Below, piece by piece: positions 44,005-53,086 of a DNA stretch of 59,720 bases. Source of the DNA: Pseudomonas typographi (lineage in GTDB: Bacteria; Pseudomonadota; Gammaproteobacteria; Pseudomonadales; Pseudomonadaceae); assembly GCF_014694385.1 (NCBI RefSeq), contig NZ_JAAOCA010000036.1, forward strand, positions 1 through 59,720, in the 5' to 3' direction. Each line of letters starts with the position of its first letter. Position 1 is the first letter of the stretch. A program made the translations under genes and the position numbers. Below the pieces are notes generated by a model. That model was not told the origin of the DNA, made no database searches, and was given only the letters and a program-made list of their open reading frames with translations.

Positions 44005-45612
44005 ATGACCGACCACACCACCCGCCTGCCGATACGCCGCGCCCTGATCAGCGTGTCCGACAAAACCGGCATTCTCGAATTCGCCCGCGAACTCGAAGCC
44101 CTCGGTGTCGAGATCCTCTCCACCGGAGGGACCTTCAAGCTGCTGCGCGACAATGCCATCGCGGCCGTGGAGGTGGCGGACTACACCGGTTTCCCGGAAA
44201 TGATGGACGGCCGGGTCAAAACCCTGCATCCGAAGGTTCATGGCGGGATCCTCGGCCGGCGCGGCACGGATGATGGTGTAATGGCCGAGCACGGGATCAA
44301 GCCGATCGACTTGGTCGCGGTGAACCTCTACCCCTTCGAAGCCACCGTCGCCAAGCCCGGCTGCGACCTGGCCAGCGCCATTGAGAACATCGACATCGGC
44401 GGCCCGACCATGGTCCGCTCCGCCGCGAAGAACCATAAAGACGTGGCCGTTGTGGTCAACGCCAGCGACTACGCCGCGGTAGTCGACAGCCTCAAGGCTG
44501 GCGGCCTCACCTACGCGCAGCGCTTCGACCTGATGCTCAAGGCATTCGAACATACCGCCGCCTACGACGGCATGATCGCCAACTACCTCGGCACCATCGA
44601 CCAGGCCGCCGCCACCCTTGGCACGCAAGGCCGGGGGGAGTTCCCACGCACCTTCAACAGCCAGTTCATCAAGGCCCAGCAAATGCGCTACGGCGAGAAC
44701 CCGCATCAACGCGCGGCGTTCTATGTCGAGGCCAAGCCGGCCGAGGCGGGCATCGCCACCGCTGTGCAACTGCAGGGTAAGGAACTGTCGTACAACAACG
44801 TGGCCGATACCGACGCCGCGCTGGAATGCGTGAAGAGCTTCACCAAGCCGGCCTGCGTCATCGTCAAGCATGCCAACCCTTGCGGCGTGGCGGTTTGCCC
44901 CGACGCCGAAGGCGGCATTCGCCAGGCTTACGAACTGGCCTATGCCACCGACAGCGAGTCCGCGTTTGGCGGCATCATTGCCTTCAACCGCGAGTTGGAC
45001 GGTGCCACCGCCCAGGCCATCGTCGAACGCCAGTTCGTCGAAGTGATCATCGCCCCCAGCGTCAGCGATGCAGCCCGTGCCGTGGTTGCCAGCAAAGCCA
45101 ACGTACGCCTGCTCGCCTGCGGCCAATGGGCTGCCGAGCGCGCCCCGGCGTGGGACTACAAGCGCGTGAACGGCGGGCTGCTGGTGCAAAGCCGCGACAC
45201 CGGCATGATTACCGCCGAAGACCTCAAGGTGGTCACCCAGCGCGCGCCGACCGAGCAGGAAGTCCACGATTTGATCTTTGCCTGGAAAGTGGCCAAGTTC
45301 GTTAAGTCCAACGCCATCGTTTATGCCAAGCACCGCCAAACCATCGGCGTAGGCGCCGGCCAGATGAGCCGGGTCAACTCTGCACGCATCGCCGCGATCA
45401 AAGCCGAGCAGGCCGGGCTGCAGGTTGAAGGCGCGGTAATGGCGTCGGATGCGTTCTTTCCGTTCCGCGATGGCATCGACAACGCCGCCAAGGCCGGCAT
45501 CCGCGCGGTGATCCAGCCGGGCGGCTCGATGCGCGATGCCGAAGTGATCGCAGCGGCGGACGAGGCGGGCATTGCGATGGTCTTCACCGGCATGCGCCAT
45601 TTCAGGCATTGA
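44005..45612 (+). CDS. purH: Bifunctional AICAR transformylase/IMP cyclohydrolase
   Basis: A 535-residue enzyme for the last two steps of IMP synthesis. The N-terminal MGS-like cyclohydrolase domain starts ALISVSDKTGILEFA and has VEILSTGGTFK; the C-terminal transformylase has KHANPCGVA (Lys-His near residue 290) and the folate-site segment SDAFFPFRD (about 480). Length is normal. I chose the ATG at 44005 (MTDHTTRLP), agreeing with relatives, over the ATG at 43993. purD follows after 82 bp containing a long inverted repeat. Confidence 0.96.
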   Translation: MTDHTTRLPIRRALISVSDKTGILEFARELEALGVEILSTGGTFKLLRDNAIAAVEVADYTGFPEMMDGRVKTLHPKVHGGILGRRGTDDGVMAEHGIKPIDLVAVNLYPFEATVAKPGCDLASAIENIDIGGPTMVRSAAKNHKDVAVVVNASDYAAVVDSLKAGGLTYAQRFDLMLKAFEHTAAYDGMIANYLGTIDQAAATLGTQGRGEFPRTFNSQFIKAQQMRYGENPHQRAAFYVEAKPAEAGIATAVQLQGKELSYNNVADTDAALECVKSFTKPACVIVKHANPCGVAVCPDAEGGIRQAYELAYATDSESAFGGIIAFNRELDGATAQAIVERQFVEVIIAPSVSDAARAVVASKANVRLLACGQWAAERAPAWDYKRVNGGLLVQSRDTGMITAEDLKVVTQRAPTEQEVHDLIFAWKVAKFVKSNAIVYAKHRQTIGVGAGQMSRVNSARIAAIKAEQAGLQVEGAVMASDAFFPFRDGIDNAAKAGIRAVIQPGGSMRDAEVIAAADEAGIAMVFTGMRHFRH

Positions 45613-45616
45613 TTGC

Positions 45617-45654
45617 GGCCGCACTGCCTCGGGTTCTGCTGCGGCAGTGCGGCC
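45617..45654. promoter_or_regulatory. Perfect 12-bp inverted repeat between purH and purD
   Basis: GGCCGCACTGCC and GGCAGTGCGGCC flank a 14-nt loop, starting 4 bp after the purH stop codon. No T-run follows. It may stabilise the purH mRNA end, tune purD expression by partial termination, or be a protein-binding site. Confidence 0.6.
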
Positions 45655-45694
45655 TGGTACTGCAGCGCCTGTACCCCAAAAACAGGAATTTGAT

Positions 45695-46984
45695 ATGAAC
45701 GTATTGATCATCGGCAATGGCGGGCGTGAACACGCCCTGGCCTGGAAAGTAGCGCAAGATCCGCGCATCGAGAAAGTCTTCGTGGCCCCCGGCAACGCCG
45801 GCACCGCCACCGAAGCCAAGTGCGAGAACGTGCCCATCGATGTACTGGCCCTTGAGCAATTGGCCGATTTTGCCGAGCAGAACGTACAACTGACCATCGT
45901 CGGCCCCGAAGCGCCATTGGTGGCAGGCGTAGTAGACCGGTTCCGCGCGCGCGGCCTGGACTGCTTCGGCCCGACTGCCGGTGCCGCTCAACTCGAAGGC
46001 TCCAAGGCGTTCAGCAAAGACTTCCTGGCCCGCCACGCCATCCCGACGGCGGCTTACCAGAACTTTACCGAGGTCGAACCGGCCTTGGCTTACTTGCGTG
46101 AACGCGGCGCGCCAATCGTGATCAAGGCCGACGGCCTCGCTGCGGGCAAGGGCGTGATCGTGGCCATGACCCTGGCCGAAGCCGAAGCCGCCGTGCGCGA
46201 TATGCTTGCCGGCAATGCCTTCGGCGACGCGGGTTCGCGGGTGGTGATCGAAGAGTTTCTCGAAGGCGAAGAAGCCAGTTTTATCGTCATGGTCGACGGC
46301 GACAACGTGCTGCCCATGGCCACCAGCCAGGACCACAAGCGTGTAGGCGATGCCGATACCGGCCCGAACACCGGTGGCATGGGCGCGTACTCACCGGCCC
46401 CGGTGGTGACCGAGGCGGTTCACCAGCGGGTAATGCAGCAGGTGATCATGCCGACGGTTCGCGGCATGGCCAGCGAAGGCAACACCTACACGGGCTTCTT
46501 GTACGCCGGCCTGATGATCGACAGCGCCGGCAACCCCAAGGTGATCGAGTTCAACTGCCGCTTCGGCGACCCCGAAACCCAACCGGTGATGCTGCGTTTG
46601 CAGTCGAGCCTGGTGTTGCTGGTCGAAGCGGCGCTGGCCAAGGCGCTGAACAAGGTTGAAGCGCAGTGGGACCCGCGCCCGAGCCTGGGCGTGGTATTGG
46701 CCGCTGGCGGCTACCCCGGTGACTACGCCAAAGGCGACGCCATCGCGGGCCTGGCCGAGGCCGCTACGCTCGGCGGCAAGGTGTTCCATGCCGGCACCGC
46801 CCTGCAAGGCGGCCAGGTCGTGACCGCCGGGGGCCGCGTACTGTGTGCCACGGCCCTGGGCGACACGGTGTTGCAGGCCCAGCAGCAGGCTTACGCGTTG
46901 GCCGCACGAATTGGCTGGAACGGTGCGTTCTATCGCAAGGACATCGGCTATCGGGCCATCGCCCGCGAGCAAGGCCTGGGCTAA
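45695..46984 (+). CDS. purD: Phosphoribosylamine-glycine ligase
   Basis: A 429-residue ATP-grasp enzyme joining glycine to phosphoribosylamine in purine synthesis. It starts MNVLIIGNGGREHALAWK, with IVGPEAPLVAGV near 70-80, ATP-grasp KADGLAAGKGVIVA (about 140-153) and the late GAYSPAPVV and EFNCRFGDPETQ (about 290). Length is normal. AGGA precedes the ATG. It ends at a clear terminator before retS. Confidence 0.96.
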   Translation: MNVLIIGNGGREHALAWKVAQDPRIEKVFVAPGNAGTATEAKCENVPIDVLALEQLADFAEQNVQLTIVGPEAPLVAGVVDRFRARGLDCFGPTAGAAQLEGSKAFSKDFLARHAIPTAAYQNFTEVEPALAYLRERGAPIVIKADGLAAGKGVIVAMTLAEAEAAVRDMLAGNAFGDAGSRVVIEEFLEGEEASFIVMVDGDNVLPMATSQDHKRVGDADTGPNTGGMGAYSPAPVVTEAVHQRVMQQVIMPTVRGMASEGNTYTGFLYAGLMIDSAGNPKVIEFNCRFGDPETQPVMLRLQSSLVLLVEAALAKALNKVEAQWDPRPSLGVVLAAGGYPGDYAKGDAIAGLAEAATLGGKVFHAGTALQGGQVVTAGGRVLCATALGDTVLQAQQQAYALAARIGWNGAFYRKDIGYRAIAREQGLG

Positions 46985-47005
46985 CCCCCTGCGCCATTGG
47001 GCGGG

Positions 47006-47030
47006 AAAGCCCCTGTTCAGGGGGGCTTTT
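47006..47030 (+). terminator. Intrinsic terminator after purD
   Basis: AAAGCCCC-TGTTCAGG-GGGGCTTT followed by T: an 8-bp stem with a short T-run, 22 bp after the purD stop codon. Confidence 0.75.
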
Positions 47031-47173
47031 CAGCTCGGTCGAGCACTTAGCACAGCCGGCATGGTTATACTCACGCAGTGAACCGGCCGTTCGTTCAGGC
47101 ATGGGGTAGTAGTGCTGTCGTTGCCCAGTTCTGGTTCAGGATATTCAGCCTATCATCAGACAAGGATTTCGCC

Positions 47174-49963
47174 GTGCACCGGCTCAGGATCGCCCTGCTA
47201 CTCCTTATCGGCCTCTCGTGCCTTATCGGCCTGCCGCCGGCACAGGCCGACGCAGGCAACGGCTGGGCGGCGCTGGTCGATGATCAGGGCACGCTGCAAC
47301 TGAACGACGTGCGCGCTGGCCGCTACCAGAACCAGTTCGCCCCGCTGGCGTTGCGCCAACTCGACGCCGCGCCGCCGCAAAGCGCTTTATGGTTGCACTA
47401 CCGCCTGGCACCCAGCCGCCACGAACAATTGCTGCGCCTGTTCGCACCCGACCTGTCGCGCCTGGACCTCTATGTGCTCGACGGCGAACAACTGTTGCAG
47501 CATCGGCAAAGCGGCTACAGCAGCCCGGACGACCATCCCACACCCCGCACCGGCGACATCTTGCTCGCCCTGCCCCAGGCGCCGGCGCCCCTGGATGTTT
47601 ACCTGCGCCTGGTGTCCGAGCACCAGGTGCGCCCCAGCCTAGCGCTAGAGAACGCCATCGATGCCGCCGCCGACCAACACCAACCGCTGCTGTTCGGCCT
47701 GCTGGTGGGCGCCATGGCGATGCTGATTTTGCACAACCTCAGCCGCTACGCTTACAGCCGCTCGGCCAGCAGCTTGTGGCTGGCGGCTTGCCAAGCGTTG
47801 GTGCTGGCCAGCGCCATGGTGTTGATGAACCTCGGCCTGCCCGGTGCCATCCCGTGGAGCCCGGCGCGTACGCCAGTCGCGTACCTCTGCATGCTGGCGG
47901 CGTCGGTGTGCGGTTTGCTGTTCACCGTTCGGTTTTTCAGCCTGCGCCGCCAGCCACGGCTGAACCGCCTGCTGCTGGGCATGGTGTTGCTCATCGCCCT
48001 GTGCAGCCTGTTGTTGCTGTTCGTCAACACCCTGCCGATGAACCTGGTCACCTATGTGTTGGTCGCGCTCACGTGCCTGTGCATGCTCGCCAGTGCTTGC
48101 CTCAACGCCCACACGCATTACCTGCCGGGCAAGGTCTTCGCGCTGGCCATGGCGCTGGCCAGCGCGGCGTTCGTGATTGTGATGCCAGCGCTGCTGGGGC
48201 TGACCCGCACGCCGGCGCAATGGCTGATCGTCGGGCTGCTCGGCTGCGCCGTGGCGGCCGGCTTCCTGCTCAATTTTGCCTTGACCATCCGCCTGCGGCA
48301 CATCAGTGAAGAACGCTATAGCGTAGGGCGCGAGCTGGCCGCCAGCACGGCCGAAACCAACGCCAAGGCCGAATTCCTGGCCAAGCTCAGCCACGAAATC
48401 CGCACCCCCATGAACGGCGTGCTGGGCATGACCGAACTGCTGCTGGGTACGCCGCTGTCGGTGAAACAGCGCGATTATGTGCAAACGATCCACAGCGCGG
48501 GCAACGAGCTGCTCACGCTGATCAATGAGATCCTGGATATTTCCAAGATCGAATCCGGGCAGATCGAACTGGACGACGTGCAGTTCGACCTCAATGCCCT
48601 GATTGACGACTGCCTGAACATCTTCCGTGGCAAGGCCGAGCAACAAGACGTCGAGTTGATCAGCTTCACCCAGCCGCAGGTGCCACGGGTGATCAGCGGC
48701 GACCCCACGCGGCTGCGCCAGGCCCTGCTGGCGATGCTCGACAATGCCCTCAAGCGCACCGACCAAGGCGAAGTACTGATCGCCGTGGCCCTGGACCAAC
48801 GCAGCGGGCCGCCACGGCTGCGCATCGCCGTGCAAGACAGCGGCACGCCCCTGTCGGAGCCGGAACGCGAGGCCATGCTGCACACCCAATTGCGCAGCCA
48901 GGATCTGCTCGCCAGCGATAAACCCAGCGCGCACCACCTGGGGTTGTTGATCGCTCGCCAGTTGGTCGCGCTGATGAACGGCGAGTTCGGCATCAAGGGG
49001 GGCTCGCACCAAGGCAGCACCTTTTGGCTAACGCTGCCACTGGACCCCTTGCGCATGGAGCATGGCATCGCCGACCTCGACAGCCCGCTCAAAGATGCCC
49101 GCGTGCTGGTGGTGGACGACAACGACACCTGCCGTAAGGTGCTGGTGCAGCAGTGCAGCGCCTGGGGCATGAGCGTCAGCGCGGCGTCCTCGGGCAAGGA
49201 GGCGCTCGCCCTGCTGCGCACCAAGGCGCATTTGCGCGACTATTTCGACGTGGTGCTGCTGGACCAAAACATGCCAGGGATGACCGGCATGCAACTGGCT
49301 GCAAAAATCAAGGAAGACCCCAGCCTGAGCCACGACATTCTGGTGATCATGCTCACCGGCATCAGCAATGCCCCAAGCAAGGTGATCGCGCGCAACTCAG
49401 GGGTCAAGCGCATCCTCGCCAAGCCCGTGGCCGGGTATACCCTCAAGGCTACTCTGGCCGACGAACTGGGCCAGCGCAGTGAGGGGGCGATCCCCGCACC
49501 CGCACCGCTCGGGCGCGGCGAACAAGAGCCCGCTGAAGCCGGGTTGCCTCACGACTTTCGCATTTTGGTGGCCGAAGACAACTCGATTTCAACCAAGGTG
49601 ATCCGCGGCATGCTCGGCAAGCTTAACCTCTCGCCAGACACCGCCAGCAATGGCGAGCAAGCCCTGCGGGCGATGAAGGCGCAGCGTTACGACTTGGTGC
49701 TGATGGACTGCGAGATGCCCGTTCTCGACGGCTTCAGCGCCACCCAGCAACTGCGCGCCTGGGAGCTGGGCAACCAGCGCCCGCGCACCCCGATCGTGGC
49801 GCTGACCGCCCATATCTTAAGCGAACACAAGGAACGTGCGCGCCAGGCCGGGATGGATGGCCACATGGCCAAACCGGTGGAGCTTTCGCAACTTAGGGAA
49901 TTGGTCGAGCATTGGGTGGCACAACGAGACAGGCGGCCCGACACCGAGGCCGCCCAGCCCTGA
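47174..49963 (+). CDS. retS: RetS hybrid sensor kinase
   Basis: A 929-residue orphan hybrid sensor that restrains the GacS-GacA-Rsm pathway by binding GacS, favouring the motile/acute mode. Order: signal helix (about 1-25), 7TMR-DISMED2 periplasmic sensor (about 30-150), seven-TM region (about 170-385), DHp with His407 (KLSHEIRTPMNG), ATPase domain, receiver 1 with Asp697 (LLDQNMPG) and receiver 2 with Asp845 (LMDCEMP). The ATP-lid boxes are degenerate: DSGTPL and HHLGLLIA instead of DxGxG and GxGLGL. I chose GTG 47174 because AGGA precedes it by 7 nt; a GTG at 47078 would add 32 unsupported residues. Confidence 0.93.
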   Translation: MHRLRIALLLLIGLSCLIGLPPAQADAGNGWAALVDDQGTLQLNDVRAGRYQNQFAPLALRQLDAAPPQSALWLHYRLAPSRHEQLLRLFAPDLSRLDLYVLDGEQLLQHRQSGYSSPDDHPTPRTGDILLALPQAPAPLDVYLRLVSEHQVRPSLALENAIDAAADQHQPLLFGLLVGAMAMLILHNLSRYAYSRSASSLWLAACQALVLASAMVLMNLGLPGAIPWSPARTPVAYLCMLAASVCGLLFTVRFFSLRRQPRLNRLLLGMVLLIALCSLLLLFVNTLPMNLVTYVLVALTCLCMLASACLNAHTHYLPGKVFALAMALASAAFVIVMPALLGLTRTPAQWLIVGLLGCAVAAGFLLNFALTIRLRHISEERYSVGRELAASTAETNAKAEFLAKLSHEIRTPMNGVLGMTELLLGTPLSVKQRDYVQTIHSAGNELLTLINEILDISKIESGQIELDDVQFDLNALIDDCLNIFRGKAEQQDVELISFTQPQVPRVISGDPTRLRQALLAMLDNALKRTDQGEVLIAVALDQRSGPPRLRIAVQDSGTPLSEPEREAMLHTQLRSQDLLASDKPSAHHLGLLIARQLVALMNGEFGIKGGSHQGSTFWLTLPLDPLRMEHGIADLDSPLKDARVLVVDDNDTCRKVLVQQCSAWGMSVSAASSGKEALALLRTKAHLRDYFDVVLLDQNMPGMTGMQLAAKIKEDPSLSHDILVIMLTGISNAPSKVIARNSGVKRILAKPVAGYTLKATLADELGQRSEGAIPAPAPLGRGEQEPAEAGLPHDFRILVAEDNSISTKVIRGMLGKLNLSPDTASNGEQALRAMKAQRYDLVLMDCEMPVLDGFSATQQLRAWELGNQRPRTPIVALTAHILSEHKERARQAGMDGHMAKPVELSQLRELVEHWVAQRDRRPDTEAAQP

Positions 49964-49966
49964 GCC

Positions 49967-50599
49967 TCAGAGCAAGGCCAGGTAGTCACCGCGAAGCTTC
50001 TCGAAACGCTTGGCGATAGCGGGCATGTGGGCGCGCTGGAAGCTGCCCACATCAAAGCGCGCCAAGCCAATATGCACCGTGATCAGCGGTGCGCTGGTGG
50101 CCCCGAACAGCGTGTTGCCCGTGGCGTGCAGGTCCAGTTCCTCGTGGTAGACCAGCAGGTCGAGCAAGCGCGCCCCGGCGGCGCCCCGCCGGGCCGTGCA
50201 CGGCAGCAACTGGTACATACCGTGATGATGCTCGCGCGCGTAGTGCTCGAGCAGCGCCGTGCCCTGCGGGCTGCCCTTGAGCTTATCGAGCCCGCGCGCA
50301 GCTAATTCGCCAAAGCGCAGGCCCTGGGCGGCGACTTGCTTGCAGGCATGGTCGGTGATCGATACCCGGCGGGTGTCCGGTGCATAAACGTGGGAAGGTG
50401 GCTGGGCATCCCAGCCTAGAAAGCGCAGTTGCCGGCGGTAGTAGTCGTACCACTGGCCACCTTGTTCCTTGTACAGGTCCTGGGTGGCCCGATAGGCGAA
50501 GCGTACCGCAAGGCTTACCGCCTTACGTTGCGCCGGCTCGATGTCGTCGTCGAAGATCAGCACGCTGGCCCCGATAACGCTTGTGAACGCACTGTCCAT
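49967..50599 (-). CDS. Unknown protein, member B of a paralogous pair
   Basis: A 210-residue soluble protein with no signal peptide and no family I can name. Its N-terminal half is mostly helical and contains YKEQGGQWYDYYRRQLRFLGW (about 43-63 as a guide); the C-terminal half begins LLDLLVYHEELDLHA and ends LRGDYLALL. It aligns by eye with the next gene over its whole length: WY-x2-Y-x3-L-x2-LGW in the middle and a similar last 30 residues. It ends 3 bp from the retS stop on the other strand. The role is unknown. The 49-bp gap to member A suggests one transcript. Confidence 0.7.
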   Translation of the reverse strand: MDSAFTSVIGASVLIFDDDIEPAQRKAVSLAVRFAYRATQDLYKEQGGQWYDYYRRQLRFLGWDAQPPSHVYAPDTRRVSITDHACKQVAAQGLRFGELAARGLDKLKGSPQGTALLEHYAREHHHGMYQLLPCTARRGAAGARLLDLLVYHEELDLHATGNTLFGATSAPLITVHIGLARFDVGSFQRAHMPAIAKRFEKLRGDYLALL

Positions 50600-50648
50600 G
50601 TGTGTTAAACCCCCTTGGCAGAAAGGCCTTGCTCCAAGTGCTGTGGTG

Positions 50649-51338
50649 TTAGATGAGGTTCAGGTAATTGGCGAGTTTCTCAAGCTTTACCCCGCTGAGC
50701 TTTTCAGCGATTTGCGTGCGGCCTTCACCCAACTCATCGGTGGCGATGTTCAGCACCATCGACCCCACATAGTTTTCAGCGCTGGTACTCTCCCAATTGA
50801 AGATCAGCAGGTCTTTAGGGGCCGAACTGCTACGCACATCCAGCACGGCAATCGCCATATACACCGTGTGTTCATCGAGCTTGGCGCACGTGGTCACGCT
50901 GACCTGACCACCGGCTTTGGTCAGGGTGTTGTCTTGGAACAGCTTGTAGGCCGCTTGGTCCTTGGGCAGCGCCTCGATGGCTTGCTTGGCCAGGCTCTTG
51001 AATATGTCCACGGCCGCCAGTTGGCTGACCACGCCTGAAACCGCTACATCCAGCAAGCCGTCAATCACATTGTCCAGCGTGAGGGCGCGGTTGCTTTCGC
51101 TGCTGCGGTCGAATTGAAAGTGCTGCGATACCCAGCCCAGGTCGCTGAGCACGTTCGCGTATTGCTTGTACCAGCCTTCGAGTTGCGTTTGTTTGTCGTA
51201 GCTCTTGTTCGCCACTTGGTTGGCAAGGCGCAGCAGGTTGCGTGCATCGGCGATTTCCTGCGCGGTCAGCCCGGCGCCGAAGGCGACGATGCCGTTATCC
51301 AGTACGCTGGCGCTGACAAGGTGGGGGGTTGCGGTCAT
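50649..51338 (-). CDS. Unknown protein, member A of a paralogous pair
   Basis: A 229-residue soluble protein, first in a likely two-gene operon. It begins MTATPHLVSASVLDNGIVAFG, has the shared core LEGWYKQYANVLSDLGW (about 53-69), a helical middle (about 88-125) and a beta-rich end with DLLIFNWES and VGSMVLNIAT. I recall similar uncharacterised proteins of about 220 residues in other Pseudomonas, but no function. The ribosome site GGAG is well placed. Three sampled lines of this gene are about 55% GC by hand count, clearly below its neighbours, hinting at a different history. Confidence 0.72.
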   Translation of the reverse strand: MTATPHLVSASVLDNGIVAFGAGLTAQEIADARNLLRLANQVANKSYDKQTQLEGWYKQYANVLSDLGWVSQHFQFDRSSESNRALTLDNVIDGLLDVAVSGVVSQLAAVDIFKSLAKQAIEALPKDQAAYKLFQDNTLTKAGGQVSVTTCAKLDEHTVYMAIAVLDVRSSSAPKDLLIFNWESTSAENYVGSMVLNIATDELGEGRTQIAEKLSGVKLEKLANYLNLI

Positions 51339-51430
51339 ATCTGGCGCTCCTCAGTGGTTGAAAGCGGCCCGATAACCGAGCCTCCGCCACTGTAGGGCTT
51401 ACAACGGGTGCAAATGAGCCGTGAAAGGTT

Positions 51431-53086
51431 TCACTGGTGCGGCGCCTGCGGGTACCAGCGCGGGGTATAGACCCACGGCGGGCCTTCGACGCGGGCGATG
51501 CAGCGCGTGGTCGACGAGCCGACCAGCACCATCGTGCGCATGTCGACCATGTCTGGGGTCAACTCACCCAGGCTGACCACCCGCAGGCGCTGGCCGGGCC
51601 GCGCCACATCGCGCCCCAGCACCACCGGCGTAGCCGGCGCCCGGTGCTGGCGCACGATTTCGAGTGCGCGCCCCAGCTGCCAAGGCCGGGAGCGGGATAT
51701 GGGGTTGTAGAACGCCATGGCCAGATCTGCCTCGCAGGCCAAGTGCAGGCGCTTTTCGATCATCGCCCAGGGTTTCAGGTTGTCCGAGAGCGACAGCACG
51801 CAGAAGTCGTGCCCCAAGGGCGCCCCCGCCCATGCGGCAGTGGCCAGCGAAGCGGAGATGCCCGGCAATACCTGAAGATCGACCCGATGCCAGGCGGCCT
51901 CGCCGCTTTCCAGTGCCTCCAGCACTGCGCTGGCCATGGCGAACACACCGGGGTCACCCGATGACACCACGACCACCGAGCGCCCTTGCGCGGCCAGCTC
52001 GAAGGCATGGCGGGCACGCTGCAGTTCTTCCCGGTTGTCGGTGCAATGCAGCACCTGGTCGTCGCGGAACGGGCCGGCCATGCGCACGTAGGTTTCGTAG
52101 CCCAGCACATCCTGTGCATGCGCAAGCTCGGCACGTACCGCTGGGGCGAGCAAGGCGGCGGCTCCCGGCCCCAGCCCCACCACCGCCAGGCGGCCGCGGC
52201 GCTGGCCAAGGCTATCGGGGTCGATGGGCGCCGGGTAAACCCGCAGCGCTACCCCTTCGCTCGCATGCCCCGGCAGGGCTGGGTTGAAACGCAGCGGCAG
52301 CGCCAGCGCGTTCGCCAGCGCATGCAGCGCGCCATCGGCCATGGCCTCGGGCGCAGCCAACACGCAGCCCAGCGCCGCCGGCGCAATGCCTTCCCGTTCG
52401 AGCAATGCCCGCACCTTCGGCGCCAAGTCAGCAGCGGTGTGATGAACGGCCAGCACCACCGAGCGTGGATGAATAAGCAGCTCATGCGCCGCTGCCGGCC
52501 GCGCGTGCGGGCTGACATGGATCGCCAACCGCGCATCGGCGGCCTTGCTCAACGGGGCATCCGAGAGCCAGGGCGCGGGCCCCTCGATGCGCACCGCTGC
52601 GCCACCGAGCAGGTCAGCCACGAAGCGCTTGCCTTGGTCGAGGTCTGCCAGTACGTAACCTTCAGGTGGGTCTAGCAAGCACTGGCCAAAGCGTAGCTCG
52701 CCACTGGTGGTGATGGCCGGCGCCACCGCCAGGTGCGCGGCGATGCAGCGGGCCATGTGGTTGACGCCACCCAGGCCACCGAGCAATGGCACCACGGCGC
52801 TGCCGTCTTCAGCCAGCGCCAACACCGGTGGCTCGGCGGTTTTCGCCAGTAGCTCGGGGGCCAGGGTGCGGATCACGATGCCAGCGGCGCACAAGGCGAT
52901 GATCGGCGTGTTTTCCCGGTACAACTGGCGCAGCGTGTCGCCAAAATGCTCATAGGTTTCGCCCGCACCGTGCACGCGGGTGGCCAGGCCCAGCAGGCGT
53001 GCCTGCGGGTACAGCGCGCGTAGCCGCTGCGCGGTGGCCAGGCCGCCTTGGCCGAGCAGTACGATAGCCGGTGGCAGCTCACTCAT
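51431..53086 (-). CDS. cobJ: CbiG-CobJ fusion, precorrin-3B C17-methyltransferase
   Basis: A 551-residue fusion. Residues 1 to about 300 are CbiG-like (LALAEDGSAVVPLLGGLGGVN, HPRSVVLAVH), a domain linked to ring opening in the anaerobic route. Residues about 303-551 are the CobJ methyltransferase (LAVVGLGPGA, YETYVRM, VVVSSGDPGVFAMA, SDNLKPW) that methylates C17 and contracts the ring. Pseudomonas commonly carries this fusion. The ATG at 53086 overlaps the cobI stop by 4 bp; a GTG at 53095 is in frame. Last gene of the leftward cobGHIJ operon. Confidence 0.92.
   Translation of the reverse strand: MSELPPAIVLLGQGGLATAQRLRALYPQARLLGLATRVHGAGETYEHFGDTLRQLYRENTPIIALCAAGIVIRTLAPELLAKTAEPPVLALAEDGSAVVPLLGGLGGVNHMARCIAAHLAVAPAITTSGELRFGQCLLDPPEGYVLADLDQGKRFVADLLGGAAVRIEGPAPWLSDAPLSKAADARLAIHVSPHARPAAAHELLIHPRSVVLAVHHTAADLAPKVRALLEREGIAPAALGCVLAAPEAMADGALHALANALALPLRFNPALPGHASEGVALRVYPAPIDPDSLGQRRGRLAVVGLGPGAAALLAPAVRAELAHAQDVLGYETYVRMAGPFRDDQVLHCTDNREELQRARHAFELAAQGRSVVVVSSGDPGVFAMASAVLEALESGEAAWHRVDLQVLPGISASLATAAWAGAPLGHDFCVLSLSDNLKPWAMIEKRLHLACEADLAMAFYNPISRSRPWQLGRALEIVRQHRAPATPVVLGRDVARPGQRLRVVSLGELTPDMVDMRTMVLVGSSTTRCIARVEGPPWVYTPRWYPQAPHQ

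Noticed and set aside
43906..45897. A 663-codon open frame antisense to purH and purD
   Set aside because: It mirrors purH codon for codon in high-GC DNA, has no domain and no ribosome site of note, and purH itself is certain.
47645..49012. A 455-codon open frame antisense to retS
   Set aside because: Gln/His/Gly-rich shadow translation with no recognisable motif; retS domains account for the sequence.
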